Source: WM-3-3 sp041660045 (GTDB lineage: Bacteria > Pseudomonadota > Gammaproteobacteria > Methylococcales > Methylomonadaceae). Taken from it: a DNA stretch of 48,586 bases. This document shows, one piece after another, positions 34,417 to 42,391 of the stretch. A program made the position numbers and the translations under genes. The stretch lies in the NCBI GenBank assembly GCA_041660045.1, contig JBAZXA010000016.1, positions 1 to 48,586 on the forward strand. The letters run 5' to 3'. The notes below the pieces were generated by a model that saw only the letters and a program-made list of their open reading frames with translations, made no database searches and was not told the origin of the DNA. Within the stretch, counting starts at the first letter, position 1. Every line of letters starts with the position of its first letter.

Positions 34417-35487
34417 TTATCCCAACAACTCGACAAACCGGTCTACCGCATTAGCTTCGGTGGCAAAACTGGTAACCAAGCGCAGCAACACCTCGTTTTC
34501 GTTTAACAGGCCGGGCATGGCGCGTGGCGGACTCCAACGATAAAAAACCACACCGAGTTGTTCAAGTTGGTCTGCTTTCGCCTGCTCGACGACCACAAAC
34601 ACCTCATTGGCTTGTGCTTGCCAAGCCAAACGGACCTGTTCAGCATCAGCTAGCCCATTTTGCAAACGTTTTGCCATTGCGTTAGCATGCCTCGCCAACT
34701 CTAGCCAAAGTCCATCCTGTAAATACGCTTCAAACTGACTAGCGATAAATCGGCTTTTAGACAATAACTGTGCCGCACGTTTACGGATAAACGGTAAGTC
34801 TTTGGCCAAAGCTGGCTCCATAAATACCAAAGCTTCCGCGCACCAACAACCGTTTTTGGTAGCACCAAAAGAAACAATATCCACCCCGCGCTGCCAAGTC
34901 ATTTCCGCTGGGCTAAGTTCCAGTGCCACTAAAGCATTGGCAAAACGGGCGCCATCCATGTGTAAAGGCAAACCATGCGTTTTAGCAATATCGGCAATCA
35001 CAGAAATTTCATCAGCTTGATAAAGCGTACCGATTTCGGTAGCTTGGGTAATGGAGATCGCCATCGGTTGCCCGGCGTGGACAAAACCGGGTGGAAAGCG
35101 CGCAATTTCAGCCTTAAGGTGTTCCGGGTCAATTTTACCGTTATCCCCTTTAACCGGCGCCAAACGTGAGCCATGGGTAAAAAACTCGGTAGCGCCACAT
35201 TCATCTTCTAAAATATGGGCTTCGGTATGGCAAAATGACACCCCGCCAGGGCGGTTAACCGCCGCCAAGGCTAACGCATTGGCCGCAGTACCCGTATTGA
35301 CAAAATAAACAGCAACTTCACGCTCAAACAGCTCGTTAAAGCGTTGTTCGATCTTAGCATCCAACTCGCTAGCCCCATAAGGCGCTGAATAACCGCTAGA
35401 CGCCGCCAGCAAGTGTTGCGAAATGGCAGGGTGCGCGCCGGTCCAATTATCGGATGCAAAATTTATTACTGGCAATTGGCTTTTCAT
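34417..35487 (-). CDS. ltaE: Low-specificity threonine aldolase
   Basis: 356 residues from the ATG that precedes KSQLPVINFASDNWTGAHP. The frame is open 29 codons upstream, but those do not match the family. PLP-dependent fold-type I enzyme: the Schiff-base lysine is in VSFGATKNG, and HMDGARFANALVAL is the family's conserved Asp/Arg loop that contacts PLP. Cleaves L-threonine and L-allo-threonine to glycine and acetaldehyde in the cytoplasm. Length is normal. Stands alone, convergent with the PhoD-like gene. Confidence 0.9.
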   Translation of the reverse strand: MKSQLPVINFASDNWTGAHPAISQHLLAASSGYSAPYGASELDAKIEQRFNELFEREVAVYFVNTGTAANALALAAVNRPGGVSFCHTEAHILEDECGATEFFTHGSRLAPVKGDNGKIDPEHLKAEIARFPPGFVHAGQPMAISITQATEIGTLYQADEISVIADIAKTHGLPLHMDGARFANALVALELSPAEMTWQRGVDIVSFGATKNGCWCAEALVFMEPALAKDLPFIRKRAAQLLSKSRFIASQFEAYLQDGLWLELARHANAMAKRLQNGLADAEQVRLAWQAQANEVFVVVEQAKADQLEQLGVVFYRWSPPRAMPGLLNENEVLLRLVTSFATEANAVDRFVELLG

Positions 35488-35869
35488 ATATAACCGCTTA
35501 AAAAAGTTACTTGCATCTGGTTTCCACAGCTGCAAATGCACCAACAATACCTTAAATTCCCATGATACCGCCACCTTAAAGTATAAATGAACGGTTCCAC
35601 TTAGGCTTTAAAGACCCTTCACTTTATCAGGAAGACGCTACCGGATATTCTGGGCTTTAGCTGTGACCAGCCCTGGAAACTAAAGCGCTAAAATTGGCGT
35701 TTCAGTAAAAAATTTTTCTAACTATTTTTGATGCCCCAAAAATTTACAAGCTATAAAGATTAAAGCTTGTTTATCATAAAATAAATGCTTTAATGCCTAT
35801 TGCCTTCTTCACTAGTATGTATGGTGGAGATATTCCTAAGTAAACCAAAGAAAATATTCAGCATATTTG

Positions 35870-37081
35870 ATGATGAAGCGACTTTCTGACCAAGAATTAG
35901 AAATCTTATTAGATAAAACAGAATCTGATCGAGTAGAACGTAAAGAAAGTTTTAAGGGGGATGTCCCAAAAAAGGCCCGCCAAGCAGTTTGCGCTTTTGC
36001 TAATGATCTACCCGGATATAATGAGCCAGGTATATTGTTTATAGGTGTAAAAGATAATGGTCAGCTGTCCACGCTTTTAATCGATGATCAACTTTTATTA
36101 TCTCTTGCTGATATGAAAACCGACGGTAATATCTTGCCCCTACCCGTTTTGTCGGTAGAAAAACGCATACTAAAAGGCGTCGAGTTAGCAGTGGTAACTG
36201 TTATGCCTTCTGACATGCCCCCGGTCAAATATGAAGGTCGCATATGGATACGAACCGGGCCACGTCGTTCCATTGCCAATGAACAAGAAGAACGCATGCT
36301 TAACGAAAAACGTAGCTATAAAAATCTACCGTTTGATATTTATCCGATACCTAGCGCTAAAATTTCGGATCTGTCTAAATCAATTTTCGAAAACGAATTT
36401 TTACCATCGGCTTTTGCTTCCGATGTCTTAGAAGACAACGGCAGAAGCTATGAAGAACGCTTGGCATCATGCAAAATGATCGTTTCTCCTGACGATACCA
36501 CGCCTACAGTACTTGGATTATTATCGCTTGGTAAAAGCCCACAAGACTTTCTTCCTGGCTCCTATATTCAATTCCTCCGCATTAATGGCACCGAGCTTGC
36601 AGATCCAGTTATCGATGAAGAATCTATAAGTGGCGCATTAGTAGAGGTACTTCGCCGTACCGAAGAAAAGCTTAATGCCCACAACCATACTGCCGTGGAT
36701 ATTACTACTGCACCGATTCATATCAAGGAAAAGCCATACCCTCGCGCCGCCATACAGCAGATACTTTACAACGCAGTATTACATCGCACTTATGAGAGTA
36801 CGAATGCACCGGTACGGGTCTATTGGTTTAACGATCGTATCGAAATCAATAGCCCAGGCGGCCCTTATGGCAATGTCACTACGGAAAACTTCGGTAAACC
36901 AGGTATTACGGATTATCGCAACCCCAATATTGGTGACGTGTTAAAGACATTTGGCTTTATCCAAGCCTTCGGCCGTGGCATTGCCACCGCCAGAAAGGAA
37001 ATGGCAAAAAACGGCAATCCGCCACCTGAATTCGAAACCAACCAAAGTACAGTGTTATGCATATTGCGCGGTAAACAATGA
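35870..37081 (+). CDS. Schlafen/AlbA-type ATP-binding protein
   Basis: 403 residues. The N-terminal AlbA_2 (Schlafen-like) domain (about 10-140) has ERKESFKGD, AVCAFANDLPG, GILFIGVKDNGQ and IWIRTGPRRSIANEQE. The C-terminal GHKL-type ATPase-like domain (about 290-395) has PRAAIQQILYNAVLHRTYE, NDRIEINSPGGPYG, GITDYRNPNIGDV and FGRGIATARKEM. Such proteins are annotated as ATP-binding proteins or regulators, and AlbA_2 domains in some systems cleave or bind RNA. The stop overlaps the start of the ParA gene (ATGA), so the two act together. A second ATG follows directly at 35873. The Shine-Dalgarno is weak. Confidence 0.88.
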   Translation: MMKRLSDQELEILLDKTESDRVERKESFKGDVPKKARQAVCAFANDLPGYNEPGILFIGVKDNGQLSTLLIDDQLLLSLADMKTDGNILPLPVLSVEKRILKGVELAVVTVMPSDMPPVKYEGRIWIRTGPRRSIANEQEERMLNEKRSYKNLPFDIYPIPSAKISDLSKSIFENEFLPSAFASDVLEDNGRSYEERLASCKMIVSPDDTTPTVLGLLSLGKSPQDFLPGSYIQFLRINGTELADPVIDEESISGALVEVLRRTEEKLNAHNHTAVDITTAPIHIKEKPYPRAAIQQILYNAVLHRTYESTNAPVRVYWFNDRIEINSPGGPYGNVTTENFGKPGITDYRNPNIGDVLKTFGFIQAFGRGIATARKEMAKNGNPPPEFETNQSTVLCILRGKQ

Positions 37082-38097
37082 GCGTGCCGGTACTAACATT
37101 CTTCAATAACAAAGGGGGAGTTGGCAAAACCTCCCTAATCTATCATTTAGCCTGGACTTTTGCGGACTTAAGAAAACGTGTGGTTATTATCGATCTCGAT
37201 CCGCAAGCTAATTTAACGGCAGCTTTTCTGGATGAAGACACTATTGAGGTCATTTGGGAACAACAGAATGTGGGCTCAACCGTTTATCAGTGCGTAAAGC
37301 CGCTAACTAACGTTGGCGACATCGCCGAACCCATTCTTCAAAATATTTCAACCGATCTGTTCCTATTGCCAGGAGATGTCAGTTTGTCCAGTTTTGAGGA
37401 CTCCTTATCGGCCGAATGGCCAAACAGTATGGGCGACAATCATTTATATCGTCCTATGCGGATACTTAGCGCCTTTTGGCAAGTCATGCAAATGGCTACC
37501 GCTAAAGTTCAGGCAGATTTGGTTTTAGTAGATATCGGTCCTAACTTAGGTGCCATTAACCGTTCTGTTTTACTGGCAACGGACTATGTTGTGATCCCGT
37601 TAGGCGCTGATCTATTTTCATTGCAAGGTTTAAAGAACTTAGGGCCGACATTGCGTAGCTGGAAAAATCTTTGGCAGAAAAGACTGGATAACTGGAATAA
37701 TAGTCAAGATAAGCCCAGCTTTGTTGGCTTTCAGTTACCTCAAGGCCGAATGCAGCCTTTAGGCTATCTTTGTCAGCAGCATAGCGTGAGATTGGACAGG
37801 CCTGTCAAAGCCTACGATAAATGGGTGCAAAGAATTCCCAATGTATACAGAGAATACGTACTACACGAATCACCTTCGGAAAAATCTCTCAAGCAAGAAG
37901 ATGATCCTTACTGTCTAGCAACAATCAAACATTATCGAAGCTTAATCCCAATGGCTCAGGAACATCGTAAACCTATATTCAATCTCACTTCCGCTGACGG
38001 TGCTATTGGTGCACATGCGAATGCTGTACAAGATGCGAAAAATGACTTTAAAAAATTGGCAATGGGCATTGCCGATCAAATGGGGATTAAAATTTAG
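37078..38097 (+). CDS. ParA/MinD-type ATPase
   Basis: 339 residues. Deviant Walker A FNNKGGVGKTSL (about 9-20), DLDPQANLT, and LVLVDIGPNLGAINRSVLLATDYVVIPL define a ParA-family (AAA_31) dimerising ATPase. Residues about 190-270 contain a family-specific insertion. Not a plasmid-partition gene as far as I can see: no parB or centromere-like repeats follow, and the only partner is the AlbA-HATPase gene with which it shares ATGA. The function of the pair is unknown to me; phage defence, cargo positioning and regulation are all possible. Confidence 0.88.
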   Translation: MSVPVLTFFNNKGGVGKTSLIYHLAWTFADLRKRVVIIDLDPQANLTAAFLDEDTIEVIWEQQNVGSTVYQCVKPLTNVGDIAEPILQNISTDLFLLPGDVSLSSFEDSLSAEWPNSMGDNHLYRPMRILSAFWQVMQMATAKVQADLVLVDIGPNLGAINRSVLLATDYVVIPLGADLFSLQGLKNLGPTLRSWKNLWQKRLDNWNNSQDKPSFVGFQLPQGRMQPLGYLCQQHSVRLDRPVKAYDKWVQRIPNVYREYVLHESPSEKSLKQEDDPYCLATIKHYRSLIPMAQEHRKPIFNLTSADGAIGAHANAVQDAKNDFKKLAMGIADQMGIKI

Positions 38098-38373
38098 GTT
38101 TAAAAGCTGTAAATAATTAGAGCTAGCTTGATCGAATGCTTTTGACGCTAGCAATTTAGTTAATAAAGTTTCAACATTAGCGAATTACTCAGCGCACCAG
38201 TTTTAGTCAGCCGGTGTTGTATCTTGATATTGGGTTTGCGGCAAAAGCAAAGGCCTGGAGTCAGCTTTGCACTAAGTGCGCTGTAATCTATGCCCAAACA
38301 AATGCTGGGAAAGCCGTTGGAAAGTGCATCGATATTGTTCGTTCCGACAAAAAATGGCCTTTTCCAGCTCTGT

Positions 38374-38937
38374 TCATAAATTAAGATAATTAATATACGT
38401 GTAGTCTGAGACTTGCTGTAGTTTATGCACAGATCCCAAGTCCACTTTAAAATGGAACGCATTTGCCAGCGGCAGCGCTAAGATTTGTGCCAATAGCGCC
38501 CGTATACAGCCCGCGTGGGTAATCACCAAGACTTCTTCTGCCGGATGCTGGAGTAGCTCTTGCCAAAAACTGCCTATGCGTAGGTACAAATCCGTAAAAC
38601 ATTCACCATTGGGCGGTGCCTGCTCAACAAAATGCTCGCTCCAATGTTGCAAGCTAGTAGTATTAATGTCATCAAAACGCTGGCCTTCCCAATCACCAAA
38701 GTTGATTTCTAACAGGCGCGGGTCGGTAGTCACGGTATCCGATAATAAATAAGCCAGTTCTAAACAACGCTGTAAGGGGCTGCTAAAAACACGGCAATCG
38801 GCACGCAAAACGGGCAGTTTTTGTTGTACTAGCCGGGCATCATCGGCAAAACTTTCAGCTAGGCCTAAGTCAGTTTGGCCATAACATAACCCAGCCGGGG
38901 CAGTTGTTTGGGTGTGGCGGATTAAATAAATGTCCAT
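38374..38937 (-). CDS. cobC: Histidine phosphatase, probable alpha-ribazole phosphatase
   Basis: 187 residues. N-terminal LIRHTQTT is the catalytic RHG-type motif (Thr in place of Gly), with SSPLQRCLELA, LLEINFGDWEGQRFDDI and late VITHAGCIRALLA completing the branch-1 histidine phosphatase pattern. Overlap of 16 bp with cobS indicates the cobalamin lower-ligand step: removal of the 5'-phosphate from alpha-ribazole phosphate or adenosylcobalamin phosphate. Without that context it could be a generic phosphoglycerate-mutase relative. Confidence 0.85.
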   Translation of the reverse strand: MDIYLIRHTQTTAPAGLCYGQTDLGLAESFADDARLVQQKLPVLRADCRVFSSPLQRCLELAYLLSDTVTTDPRLLEINFGDWEGQRFDDINTTSLQHWSEHFVEQAPPNGECFTDLYLRIGSFWQELLQHPAEEVLVITHAGCIRALLAQILALPLANAFHFKVDLGSVHKLQQVSDYTYINYLNL

Positions 38938-39686
38938 AACGCACTAACGGCTAAATAAAACATAAGCTCGGCCAATTGTTGGCTGGCCCCTAAGCAATCC
39001 CCCGTGTAGCCGCCGATGTGGCGATAAAAATAACGCCCTAGCAGACTATTGGCGAGCACTATAGGAATAATTGCCAACACGCAAATTACGGGTAAGAGCA
39101 CACAGGGCAATAAGGCGGTAGCACCAGCAAATAGCAATTCATGCAGTTTTGGCTGATAAACCGCAGCACCGGCTTTACTGCTGACGTTACGGGCGTAATG
39201 ATAGCCGTGCATTATTAACAATGGGCAAAATCGGCTTAGGCTATGCCCTGCCAATAACACACTGGGGATAGCTACGGCCGGGATGGCATCGAGTACGCTA
39301 ACTTTTAAGGCCATCAGTAACACCAAGCCTAAAGCACCATAAGCACCGATGCGCGAGTCTTTCATTATGGTTAAAATCTGGTCTTTATTCCAGCCGCCAC
39401 CAAAACCATCGCAAACATCCGCAAAACCGTCTTCATGAAAGCCGCCAGTCAGCAATACGCCAGTGATAATAGCCAATAAAATAGCAATGGATGGCGGCCA
39501 CAAAAGGGTTGCTAGCCAAAACACTAAGCCAGAGCAAGCACCAACCAACCAGCCGATAACAGGTAAATAAACTGTGGCCGCGGGTAGCCGTTGATAATCT
39601 AAGTTTGGCGGGCAAGGTATCCTCGTATAAAAGCTTAGTGCCAGCAAAAACAATTGTTTATCAGCATATTGTGAAATAGCAGCCAC
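38922..39686 (-). CDS. cobS: Adenosylcobinamide-GDP ribazoletransferase
   Basis: 254 residues. FLLALSFYTRIPCPP, TGGFHEDGFADVCDGFGGGW and MKDSRIGAYGALGLVL are CobS signatures; the protein is a multi-helix inner-membrane enzyme joining adenosylcobinamide-GDP and alpha-ribazole (phosphate) in the last steps of cobalamin synthesis. The frame extends far upstream through the previous gene. The GTG at 39684-39686, 4 bp after that gene's stop and just before AAISQYADKQ, is the most reasonable start. Overlaps cobC. Confidence 0.92.
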   Translation of the reverse strand: MAAISQYADKQLFLLALSFYTRIPCPPNLDYQRLPAATVYLPVIGWLVGACSGLVFWLATLLWPPSIAILLAIITGVLLTGGFHEDGFADVCDGFGGGWNKDQILTIMKDSRIGAYGALGLVLLMALKVSVLDAIPAVAIPSVLLAGHSLSRFCPLLIMHGYHYARNVSSKAGAAVYQPKLHELLFAGATALLPCVLLPVICVLAIIPIVLANSLLGRYFYRHIGGYTGDCLGASQQLAELMFYLAVSALWTFI

Positions 39687-39690
39687 GCCG

Positions 39691-40113
39691 TTAGTCCCTG
39701 TGTTTTTGCCATAAGGCGTTAAACTTGCGGCGGTCGGTATTACTGCGGCGGTCAATTTTATCTTGGTAACGGATGGCAAAACGCCTATCGCCACGTGTAC
39801 GCCTATCCACGTTTGAGCGACGTTCCGGCATGGCCTCAAATCGGCAGCGGCAGATTTTTTGGTTGCAATTTGCTAACGGCAAGGCTGGTAAGTCGTTACG
39901 GCTATCAACGGCGATAGGCTTATCTATCATGGCAAGTGCGGCTGGGCAGCGGAACTCTTCCTCATTGGCGGGTTTTATCACATAACCCCAAGACTGGGTT
40001 TGATAGTACATGGCCAATTTAGCCCATTTGCGTTTGGCTTTTTTTTGTTTATGGCGAAGATACCCTACGCAAAACAACAACACCAAACATATCAAACCCA
40101 GCAGCTTTAGCAT
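39691..40113 (-). CDS. Small membrane-anchored basic protein, unknown
   Basis: 140 residues. One N-terminal membrane helix (about 3-18) followed by a lysine-rich stretch (RHKQKKAKRKWAKL), a middle part with three cysteines (FRCPAAL, NCNQKICRC) and a C-terminus of repeated RRS-x-x-DRR motifs (ERRSNVDRR, GDRRFAIRYQ, DRRSNTDRRKF), a pattern seen in various short proteobacterial proteins. Function unknown. It sits 4 bp before cobS and 15 bp after the BON lipoprotein, so the four genes likely form one transcript. Confidence 0.65.
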   Translation of the reverse strand: MLKLLGLICLVLLFCVGYLRHKQKKAKRKWAKLAMYYQTQSWGYVIKPANEEEFRCPAALAMIDKPIAVDSRNDLPALPLANCNQKICRCRFEAMPERRSNVDRRTRGDRRFAIRYQDKIDRRSNTDRRKFNALWQKHRD

Positions 40114-40128
40114 TTGGGCGGGTTAACC

Positions 40129-40449
40129 CTATTTGGCTATCAAGCTATTGTTGACGGTTTTTACCCCTTTAACCTTACGGGTAATCTCAACGGCCTTGTT
40201 GATAGTTGTTTGGGAATCCACAAAGCCACTAAGTTGCACCACCCCTTTAAAAGTTTCAACACTGATTTGAAAAACTTTAAGACCGGCATCCGCTAAAATT
40301 GCAGTCCGTACTTTGCTGGAAATTACCGTATCATCTAAATATTCACCTGTGCTTTCAGAAGTGCGGTTACCCGCGCAACTAACCATGGCTAATGAAAACA
40401 TTGCAACCAACAGTAAACGTATTATTAAACCCGACTTGCTTATCATCAT
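40129..40449 (-). CDS. BON-domain lipoprotein
   Basis: 106 residues. Lipoprotein signal with lipobox LAMVSCAG (Cys near residue 25), then one BON domain (about 40-105; VISSKVRTAILADAGLKV, VVQLSGFVDSQTTINKAVEI, GVKTVNNSL) as in OsmY-type and DolP-like envelope proteins. Expected to be anchored in the inner leaflet of the outer membrane and to bind phospholipid. First gene of the run leading to cobS and cobC. Two adjacent ATGs; AAAAGG lies upstream. Confidence 0.88.
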   Translation of the reverse strand: MMISKSGLIIRLLLVAMFSLAMVSCAGNRTSESTGEYLDDTVISSKVRTAILADAGLKVFQISVETFKGVVQLSGFVDSQTTINKAVEITRKVKGVKTVNNSLIAK

Positions 40450-40649
40450 AATAACTATACCTTTTAAGAGCAGACGCTGAATGTTATTGTTTGTTTATCT
40501 TGTTTGTTTACAGGGCTAATGCCAAGCGGCTATGGTTCCGCTATGTTTTAGATGATACGGGATTTTAGTTTATGTGCAAAGCATCAGGGCAATAATACGA
40601 TGGCCAACGGAATCTAGCCTTTGCCTAAAAACAGTCTATTTTCAAGCGC

Positions 40650-40677
40650 TTTAGACCGTTGTTAACTATGGTATGAT
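40650..40677 (+). promoter_or_regulatory. Candidate sigma-70 promoter of purE
   Basis: TATGAT (40672-40677) as -10 with TTTAGA (40650-40655) at 16 bp as a weak -35, 62 bp before the purE start codon. No PurR-type operator was recognised. Confidence 0.35.
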
Positions 40678-40738
40678 TTACCGTTTTATGACACGCGGGT
40701 TTGAAGCTTAAACAGGGCTTCTAAAAGGAGAAAAGAGC

Positions 40739-41236
40739 ATGACGGCATTGGTTGGCATAATTATGGGCTCGGTTTCAGACTGGAAAACCATGCAACACGC
40801 TGCAAATACCTTAGTACAGCTAGGCATAGCCCATGAGGTAGCAGTGGTTTCAGCACATAGGACACCGGATAAACTGTTTCAATATGCAGAAGAGGCTGAA
40901 TCCAAAGGCCTTGAGGTTATCATTGCCGGCGCCGGCGGTGCTGCCCACTTACCCGGTATGATGGCGGCCAAAACCCTGGTGCCCATACTTGGCGTGCCTG
41001 TACAGTCGAAAGCCTTAAATGGTATAGATTCTTTACTTTCTATTGTGCAAATGCCCGCAGGTATCCCTGTCGGCACGTTAGCCATCGGCAAAGCCGGTGC
41101 GATCAATGCAGCCCTACTCGCGGCAGCCATCATCAGTAATAAGCACAGCCAATATAGCCCAGCCTTAAAGCTTTTCCGCCAGCAACAAACCGATCAGGTT
41201 TTATCCCATGCTGACCCACGCGAGGATAAAGCATGA
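40739..41236 (+). CDS. purE: N5-carboxyaminoimidazole ribonucleotide mutase
   Basis: 165 residues, the normal length for class I PurE. GSVSDWKTMQHAANTL, VVSAHRTPDKLFQYA, GAGGAAHLPGMMAA and QMPAGIPVGTLAIGKAGAINAALLA are diagnostic. Converts N5-CAIR made by PurK to CAIR in de novo purine synthesis. AGGAG precedes the ATG by 11 bp. Overlaps purK by ATGA. Confidence 0.97.
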   Translation: MTALVGIIMGSVSDWKTMQHAANTLVQLGIAHEVAVVSAHRTPDKLFQYAEEAESKGLEVIIAGAGGAAHLPGMMAAKTLVPILGVPVQSKALNGIDSLLSIVQMPAGIPVGTLAIGKAGAINAALLAAAIISNKHSQYSPALKLFRQQQTDQVLSHADPREDKA

Positions 41237-42327
41237 GAGTTGGTATTTTAGGTGGCGGGCAGCTGGCACGCATGCTGGCACTGGCAGGTTACCCTTTAGG
41301 TTTGGAATTTATTGTTTTGGATCCTGGCACTGAAGCCTGTGCCGCTAAACTTAGCCCTCAATTAAAAGGCGATTATACCGACCAACACTTGTTGGCCAGC
41401 TTAGCCGAACAAGCTGATGTGGTCACTTATGAATTTGAAAATGTGCCTGCGGAAGTTGCTGCTTTTTTATCGGCCAGAACACAAGTTTATCCACCGCCTA
41501 AGGCATTGGCAGTCGCCCAAGACCGCTTGCTGGAAAAAAACTTTTTTAACGAATTAAACATTCCGACCCCCACTTATGCCGATATTACCAGCTTGCAGCA
41601 ACTTAGCCAGGTAATGACAGACATAGGCTGGCCCGCAATCTTAAAAAGCCGGCGTATGGGCTATGATGGCAAAGGCCAATCACTGTTAAACAGCACTGAG
41701 GATTTAGCACCGGCATGGCAGTTATTAAACGGCGCACCCGCTATAGTGGAAGCCTTTGTGCCCTTTCAACGCGAAGTCTCTATTATTGCGGCACGCAGCG
41801 TTTCGGGAGAAACGGCGTTTTATCCCTTATCGCAAAATCAACACAGCAAAGGTATTTTGCGGGTTGCCGAAAGCTGCCCTAACGATGCCCAGCAAGCACA
41901 AGCAGAAGCTTACGCGTTACGCTTGTTAGAAAACTTAGATTATGTTGGGGTGTTGGCATTGGAACTGTTTGTGGTAAACGGTCAGTTAATCGCTAATGAA
42001 TTTGCACCGCGTGTGCATAATTCCGGGCATTGGACGATAGAAGGCGCACAAACCAGCCAATTTGAAAATCATTTACGCGCCATTTTAGATTTGCCGTTAG
42101 GCTCCACCCAGCTAATAGGCCATGCCGCAATGGTTAATTTTATTGGCAACAACCCAAGCGCACAGGATGTGTTAAAGCTGCCCCAAACGCATTTACATTT
42201 ATACGATAAAGCCGCCCGCCCAGGCCGTAAAGTAGCCCATGCCACAGTTAGGTGTGATGACCAAACCCAATTGCAGGGTTTGGTCGATGTTTTGGCCGCG
42301 CTAGCTGAGCGCTTGGATGACTCTTAA
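41233..42327 (+). CDS. purK: N5-carboxyaminoimidazole ribonucleotide synthase
   Basis: 364 residues. N-terminal GILGGGQLARMLALA nucleotide-binding start, ATP-grasp core (LKSRRMGYDGKGQ, EAFVPFQREVSIIAARS, LALELFVVNGQLIANEFAPRVHNSGHWT) and the usual C-terminal domain. Makes N5-CAIR from AIR, ATP and bicarbonate. Translationally coupled to purE by a 4-bp overlap. Confidence 0.97.
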   Translation: MRVGILGGGQLARMLALAGYPLGLEFIVLDPGTEACAAKLSPQLKGDYTDQHLLASLAEQADVVTYEFENVPAEVAAFLSARTQVYPPPKALAVAQDRLLEKNFFNELNIPTPTYADITSLQQLSQVMTDIGWPAILKSRRMGYDGKGQSLLNSTEDLAPAWQLLNGAPAIVEAFVPFQREVSIIAARSVSGETAFYPLSQNQHSKGILRVAESCPNDAQQAQAEAYALRLLENLDYVGVLALELFVVNGQLIANEFAPRVHNSGHWTIEGAQTSQFENHLRAILDLPLGSTQLIGHAAMVNFIGNNPSAQDVLKLPQTHLHLYDKAARPGRKVAHATVRCDDQTQLQGLVDVLAALAERLDDS

Positions 42328-42391
42328 CACAAGTTGCAACTGCCTGCTACTCAGCTATTCTATCAACTCTAAGTATTCCAACTAACACTCC

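Noticed and set aside
35488..35574. 29-codon N-terminal extension of the threonine aldolase
   Set aside because: No similarity to the family, and the ATG at 35485-35487 gives the normal length.
37078..38097. Plasmid-type partition (parABS) locus
   Set aside because: Only a ParA-type gene is present; no parB and no centromere-like repeats, and the coupled partner is an AlbA-HATPase protein.
38098..38373. Minus-strand frame of about 100 codons (38160-38462) behind cobC
   Set aside because: It overlaps cobC in another frame and shows no recognisable motif or ribosome binding site; the 276 bp between the convergent genes are left unassigned.
39687..39839. N-terminal extension of CobS
   Set aside because: It runs through the preceding gene in another frame, and the CobS family begins near FLLALSFYTRIP; the GTG at 39684-39686 fits the operon spacing.
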